Shown here: piece after piece, positions 52,866 through 54,974 of the stretch | Layout of the letters: each line of letters opens with the position of its first letter | Numbering within the stretch: the first letter of the stretch is position 1 | From: Natrialba asiatica DSM 12278 | Lineage (GTDB): Archaea; Halobacteriota; Halobacteria; Halobacteriales; Natrialbaceae | Direction of reading: 5' to 3' | DNA length: 54,974 nt | Assembly (NCBI RefSeq): GCF_000337555.1 | Contig: NZ_AOIO01000023.1 | Coordinates: 115,190 to 170,163, forward strand | Notes under the pieces: generated by a model | Seen by the model: the letters and a program-made list of their open reading frames with translations, nothing else | Told to the model about the DNA's origin: nothing | Database searches by the model: none | Translations under genes and position numbers: made by a program

Positions 52866-54014
52866 ATGACCGACAACCCAGCACACGAGGAGTTCGATGT
52901 CGTCGTCGTCGGAGGCGGACCGGCCGGACTCAGCGCTGCTCTGTACTGTACGCGCCTCGGCAATCAAACGGCGCTCATCAACCGCGGCGGCGGCCGTGCC
53001 GCAATGATGCAGGACGTCCACAACGTCATCGGTATCACCGAGGAAACAGCCGGTAAGGAACTCCTCTCGACGGGCGTCGAACAACTCCGGGAATACGGGT
53101 GTACCGTCTATCGAGACGTAATCTCGTCCTGTTCAACGGAAACACCAGCATCAGAATCAGAATCAAAATCAGCACCCACTGAGACTCGTTCCGAAAGTGA
53201 CAGCGAAGACGGAACCAATTCTACCACCGATATCGATACCTCGAATCCCAATACACTCGACAACACAACCGCTCCGCCACAAATCACCCTCTCTGGCACC
53301 GAAACCACCTACACCGCTGATTACGTCGTTCTCGCGACCGGCTTTACCGACGTTCGACCGGATCCACCCCTTCCTCGAACCGGCCGCGGACTCCACTACT
53401 GTCTCCACTGTGATGCATACATGTTTATCGACGAACCCGTCTACGTGATGGGTTCCTCTGAAAGCGCCGCCCACGTCGCCGCAATCATGCTCAACTTCAC
53501 CGACACTGTCGACCTCCTCACACGCGGTGACCCTCCAACCTGGAGTGACGACACCGACACTGTTCTCAAAACCCATCCAATCGACATCATCCACGAGGAC
53601 GTTTCCGGCGTCCAGAACGGTGCAGACGGATGGCTAACTGCCCTCGAATTCGAAGACGGAACCACCCGCGAATACACCGGCGGCTTCGCAATGTACGGCG
53701 CAGACTACAACAACGGCCTTGCAAACGAACTCGGCTGTGAGCTCAACGACGATGGCACTGTCGCCGTCGACGATCACGGCCAAACCTCCGTCGAAAACGT
53801 CTACGCCGTCGGCGACCTAACACCCGGCCACAATCAAGTCCCCATCGCACTCGCGGACGGAGCCAAAGCCGGCATTTCAATTCACTGGCAACGCAGACCG
53901 TTTCCTCGCGATCTCGATCTTCTCGATGAACTCGGTCCCGTCCGCGCCGAAGAAGTCCCCGGACTCCCGGATGAACTCCTCGAACGCGCAATCGAATTCC
54001 ACACCTACGACTAA
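52866..54014 (+). CDS. Thioredoxin reductase-like FAD/NAD(P) oxidoreductase
   Basis: 382 residues from ATG 52866. FAD binding: FDVVVVGGGPAGLSAALYCTRLG. The redox motif is CLHC in GLHYCLHCDAYMF, where thioredoxin reductases have CAxC. The NAD(P) fold reads VYVMGSSESAAHVAAIM, and VENVYAVGDLTPGHNQVPIALADGAKAG closes the FAD site. An S/D/T/E-rich linker of about 50 residues (95-145) is inserted near the end of the first FAD half. The A-rich codon use is milder than in most genes here. The CLHC pair suggests disulfide reduction of an unknown partner. Confidence 0.85.
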   Translation: MTDNPAHEEFDVVVVGGGPAGLSAALYCTRLGNQTALINRGGGRAAMMQDVHNVIGITEETAGKELLSTGVEQLREYGCTVYRDVISSCSTETPASESESKSAPTETRSESDSEDGTNSTTDIDTSNPNTLDNTTAPPQITLSGTETTYTADYVVLATGFTDVRPDPPLPRTGRGLHYCLHCDAYMFIDEPVYVMGSSESAAHVAAIMLNFTDTVDLLTRGDPPTWSDDTDTVLKTHPIDIIHEDVSGVQNGADGWLTALEFEDGTTREYTGGFAMYGADYNNGLANELGCELNDDGTVAVDDHGQTSVENVYAVGDLTPGHNQVPIALADGAKAGISIHWQRRPFPRDLDLLDELGPVRAEEVPGLPDELLERAIEFHTYD

Positions 54015-54146
54015 TAATATTAGACCCCCACTCTGAGACACGCCACTACCGCTCTCGACAGCACATGCTGTGAAAGGAACGACATAATACCTCACTCCCG
54101 CAACCACAACCTACCCTGCATCACTCGTTCCACCACGACATCGACT

Positions 54147-54575
54147 TCAACGCCCGCCTCCCGATTCCCGATTCGACCCAGCGGTAATCTCCTCTCCATA
54201 CCCACTAGCAGCCTCATCTCCATCAAAAAACTCACGTGGGCTACTTGCTTCCCCACCCTCCTCCTCAACTGCGCTCACCTGTGCAACCAATTCCTGAACT
54301 TGCTCGTACGCCGCCGTCGCTTGAACCGTATCCTCCTTCTCTCCGTACTCAATTTCAACCATCCCGTGATCAGCGAGACGCGGCAACTGCTGATGGTGCA
54401 ATGACATCGCTATCGACTCCGTCTCCACTTCCTGCTCCCACTCTGCTACCTGTTGTGTGAGCTCAACAATAGTCGCAGTATCTTCGTCCAAAAAGGAATA
54501 CATGAGATGTCGACATCGTGAATTCGACAAAAGCTCATACACAGTATCAAGTTCAGAACCACTGCAATCTGACAT
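54147..54575 (-). CDS. DUF7344-type winged-helix regulator
   Basis: 142 residues from ATG 54575, with an AGTTTATCGG box about 27-34 nt upstream. The core LDTVYELLSNSRCRHLMYSFLDEDTATIVELTQQVAEWEQEVE is the DUF7344 helical start, and the wing reads SLHHQQLPRLADHGMVEIEYG. A 45-residue E/G/S-rich tail follows. A regulator; targets unknown. Codon use is more A/T-rich than the window average, like the flavoprotein gene next to it. Confidence 0.8.
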   Translation of the reverse strand: MSDCSGSELDTVYELLSNSRCRHLMYSFLDEDTATIVELTQQVAEWEQEVETESIAMSLHHQQLPRLADHGMVEIEYGEKEDTVQATAAYEQVQELVAQVSAVEEEGGEASSPREFFDGDEAASGYGEEITAGSNRESGGGR

Positions 54576-54760
54576 GAGATATGCCTACCAGTTACACCCC
54601 GATAAACTTCGCTCCAAACAAATTTGGGATGCGTGTCGATCGCCCTGCTTTCTACTCGGTTCGTAAGCGGACTCTCAATCTGAACTCGGATCTCTACTAC
54701 TGAATCTCACTATCACCGGTAGTGAGCGGAAGTTATTATACAATTACACGTATGCAATAT

Positions 54761-54794
54761 AAAATGCCCCACACAGCCGCTGCTGTGTGGGGCA
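54761..54794 (-). terminator. Terminator of the rRNA operon
   Basis: Between 54765 and 54794 lies a perfect 13-bp stem (TGCCCCACACAGC) with a 4-nt loop, followed on the minus strand by TTTTATATTG, about 20 nt after the end of 5S rRNA. It is the strongest hairpin in the window. Confidence 0.85.
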
Positions 54795-54813
54795 ACTGAG
54801 TGTGAGTATGAGT

Positions 54814-54935
54814 GGAGGCGGCGAATCGAGTTTCCCAGAGGATCTCTCACTCCAGTACTCACCGATACGTAGGCGGGCTTATCGTCCGTGTTCGGGATGG
54901 GTACGGGAGGTTCCCCGCCACTGTGGCCGCCCTAA
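54814..54935 (-). rRNA. rrf: 5S ribosomal RNA
   Basis: On the minus strand it starts TTAGGGCGGCCACAGTGG and contains the conserved CCCGTACCCATCCCGAACAC, GATAAGCCCGCCTACG and GGTGAGTACTGGAGTG blocks, with the 5' and 3' ends pairing (GGGCGGC with GCCGCCT). About 122 nt; the 3' end is placed to within a few bases. The 23S gene should lie beyond the right edge. No tRNA-Cys follows it before the terminator. Confidence 0.95.
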
Positions 54936-54974
54936 CGCCGATCAACGGAATCGAACCGCTGTCAAACCATAATC

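Overview
The window looks like chromosomal DNA of a halophilic archaeon (class Halobacteria). The reasons are high GC with a strong G/C third-position bias, acidic proteins with D/E-rich linkers, leaderless genes with a TATA-like box about 25-33 nt before the start codon, and families largely confined to haloarchaea: HalOD1, bacterio-opsin-activator type regulators, DUF7344, DUF5830, the CTAG methylase Zim and an elongator tRNA-Met with an intron. Assignment to a Natrialbales-like genus is only an inference. No CRISPR array, insertion sequence or intact provirus was seen.

Layout. 0-10 kb: a partial HTH-like gene, membrane proteins, a PAP2 phosphatase, a RuvC-like nuclease candidate divergent from radB, an ABC-2 exporter pair, a CBS protein with a C-terminal domain resembling hibernation factors, a lycopene-cyclase domain protein, a CAP-domain protein and a disordered acidic protein. 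10-19 kb: an AEC transporter, tRNA-Val(GAC) with duplicated 3'-end fragments beside it, the trpD-trpF-trpE-trpG operon and a B12-dependent ribonucleotide reductase. 19-25 kb: small zinc-finger and conserved haloarchaeal proteins, intron-containing tRNA-Met, then a gene-poor, lower-GC stretch holding a Tat-exported Lys/His/Asp repeat protein.

24.7-33.8 kb: two convergent HalOD1 proteins, a 1116-residue PAS/GAF/Bat regulator, a gamma-glutamyltransferase, the Zim-type methylase and membrane proteins. 33.8-45.9 kb: a 909-residue exported protein with about seven Ig-like repeats, MutY, a CitG-like/DUF447 pair, ribosomal protein S17e, aspartate-semialdehyde dehydrogenase, a DUF7344 regulator, a UspA protein, a D-2-hydroxyacid dehydrogenase and a geranylgeranyl-reductase-like flavoprotein. 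46-54 kb: a respiratory and oxidative-stress block with cytochrome oxidase subunits III, I and II, manganese catalase, a small Tat protein and a thioredoxin-reductase-like flavoprotein. The right edge holds 5S rRNA (minus strand) with its terminator, the tail of an rRNA operon.

How they work together: trpDFEG supplies early tryptophan-biosynthesis enzymes from one tightly overlapped transcript. The three oxidase subunits lie in three transcription units, with manganese catalase between subunits III and I, which fits coupling of oxygen respiration to peroxide defence. The HalOD1 pair next to the Bat regulator looks like a local signalling cluster. Strong candidates for unusual biology are the Lys/His repeat protein, the CBS-hibernation-like fusion, the RuvC-like/radB pair, the tRNA-Val duplication and a rare-codon island at the classic intein site of the ribonucleotide reductase.
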